NCBI GenBank assembly: GCA_031290515.1
Contig: JAITNK010000026.1
Coordinates: 1-39,848, forward strand
Source: Oscillospiraceae bacterium
GTDB taxonomy: Bacteria; Bacillota; Clostridia; Oscillospirales; Oscillospiraceae
Length of the DNA: 39,848 nucleotides
Reading direction: 5' to 3'
This document shows positions 39,421 to 39,848 of the stretch, piece by piece. Both the position numbers and the translations under genes were made by a program. How positions within the stretch are numbered: the stretch's first letter is position 1; each line of letters starts with the position of its first letter. The notes below the pieces were generated by a model, which did no database searches, had not been told where the DNA came from, and saw only the letters and a program-made list of their open reading frames with translations.

Positions 39421-39530
39421 CCAAGCGGATAACACCTTACGGCGGGACGCGCCGGAATCTACGCCCGGGGAGTCCGCGGACTGCGAACCGGGAAGCCCGA
39501 AAGGGTGCGTCAAGAATATATACATACCTT
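39421..39530 (+). ncRNA. Candidate guide RNA (omega-RNA) of the TnpB-like protein
   Basis: The bases after the TnpB-like stop are GC-rich and folded, with AGTCC-GC-GGACT and then GCCC-GAAA-GGGT (39495-39506). They end in GTGCGTCAAG (39505-39514). IS200/IS605 right ends commonly finish in TCAA, after which the guide begins. The composition changes sharply there to AATATATACATACCTT (39515-39530), a plausible 16-nt guide. No second copy of that string is in the window, so the target lies elsewhere. The 5' boundary is uncertain and may overlap the protein gene. Confidence 0.6.
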
Positions 39531-39627
39531 TCTTCTGTCATTTCCCCGGCGCGAATGCGCGTTCCGATTAGGGGTGCACACCTGAAACGAACCGCGCGGA
39601 CATACCGGGTAATGAAATATCCCAAAA

Positions 39628-39648
39628 CCGGGGGACGGACTCCCCCGG
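39628..39648 (+). promoter_or_regulatory. CsrA-type hairpin in flagellin leader
   Basis: Stem CCGGGGG and CCCCCGG with loop ACGGACT, which shows an A-N-GGA motif in a hairpin loop, the preferred CsrA target. It lies 27 bases before the flagellin ATG. Confidence 0.65.
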
Positions 39649-39657
39649 AAATACAAA

Positions 39658-39667
39658 ACAAGGAAGT
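39658..39667 (+). promoter_or_regulatory. CsrA site over the flagellin ribosome site
   Basis: ACAAGGAAGT matches the CsrA consensus ACANGGANGT at every defined position and contains the Shine-Dalgarno AAGGAAG for the ATG at 39676. CsrA bound here would block translation, as on Bacillus hag. Confidence 0.7.
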
Positions 39668-39675
39668 AACAAAAA

Positions 39676-39848
39676 ATGAGAATCCAGAACAACGTACCCG
39701 CGATTAACGCGCACCGCTACTACACGATCAACCAGAGCAATATGACCAAGTCCATCGCAAAGCTCTCGTCCGGCTACCGTATCAACAGCGCGGCGGACGA
39801 CGCGGCGGGTCTCGCAATCTCCGAAAAAATGCGCGCCCAGATTCGCGG
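39676..39848 (+). CDS. hag: Flagellin (N-terminal part, runs off the window)
   Basis: Fifty-seven codons of a flagellin, cut by the window end. It begins [16 protein letters not shown] and continues [20 protein letters not shown] and [13 protein letters not shown], the conserved D0/D1 helices. Flagellins are exported by the flagellar type III system and form the filament. The ATG has AAGGAAG nine bases upstream, inside a CsrA site. I find no convincing sigma-28 promoter in the 255 bases before it, so it may be transcribed from the promoter in the invertible segment or from one I cannot recognise. Confidence 0.95.
   Translation, partial: MRIQNNVPAINAHRYYTINQSNMTKSIAKLSSGYRINSAADDAAGLAISEKMRAQIR

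Noticed and set aside
39540-39600. A sigma-28 promoter directly before flagellin (TCCGATTA at 39563)
   Set aside because: The -10-like box has two mismatches and no TAAA lies 15 bases upstream.

Overview
The window is a GC-rich bacterial chromosome segment, most likely from a member of the class Clostridia (Firmicutes). The evidence is the gene families present (DUF421 followed by DUF4363, DUF512 radical SAM, DUF4474, NrdR, a four-cysteine L33, a collagen-like protein with a Clostridia-type N-terminal domain) and the promoters, which combine TTGACA/TTGCAA-like -35 boxes with the Gram-positive TRTG-extended -10. A CsrA next to a flagellin shows a motile lineage. I cannot resolve the genus.

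Layout. 1-4.7 kb (minus strand): two zinc-ribbon membrane proteins in an operon and a lipoprotein behind a perfect sigma-A promoter. 4.7-5.8 kb (plus): a structured leader and a protein carrying a segment that resembles the PLMP domain of IscB. 5.8-12.9 kb (minus): a PPOX-family flavoprotein coupled to a BTAD regulator, uppP with a PAP2 phosphatase, glmS and purF. 13-14 kb: DUF421-DUF4363, then a cluster of palindromic repeats, then nrdR. 15-24 kb (plus): a housekeeping block (rpmG-secE-nusG-rplK-rplA; rplM-rpsI-DUF177-rpmF; DUF512-der-plsY-gpsA). 24.3-25.7 kb (minus): a DUF4474 protein overlapping a proline-rich membrane ORF. 25.9-34.6 kb (plus): a giant von Willebrand A protein, a secreted/membrane Ig-like protein with a C-terminal zinc ribbon, and an intact glycyl radical enzyme of unknown substrate. 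34.8-36.9 kb (minus): two proteins sharing one N-terminal domain, one of them collagen-like, and a GNAT acetyltransferase.

The most exciting part is 37.2-39.85 kb. A tyrosine recombinase gene is followed by two 26-bp loxP-like sites (11-bp palindromic arms around an asymmetric 4-bp core). The second site is the exact reverse complement of the first, so the 202 bp between them should be invertible. That segment holds a sigma-28 (flagellar sigma factor) promoter pointing toward the downstream genes and a terminator that works only leftward; inversion would turn the promoter away and place the terminator against rightward readthrough. Downstream lie csrA, a nuclease-dead TnpB (TldR-like) one base behind csrA, a candidate guide RNA at its 3' end, and a flagellin gene whose leader contains two good CsrA sites, one of them over the Shine-Dalgarno sequence. 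I read this as a compact flagellar control module combining DNA inversion, RNA-guided transcriptional repression and CsrA translational repression. The parts are seen in the sequence; their joint function is inference.

A second theme is a dispersed hairpin repeat family (stem interrupted by opposed GA dinucleotides, with paired changes between copies). It occurs alone, in a five-copy tandem cluster at 14.0-14.3 kb, and three times as part of a 72-75 nt two-hairpin composite. Some copies reach into coding ends.
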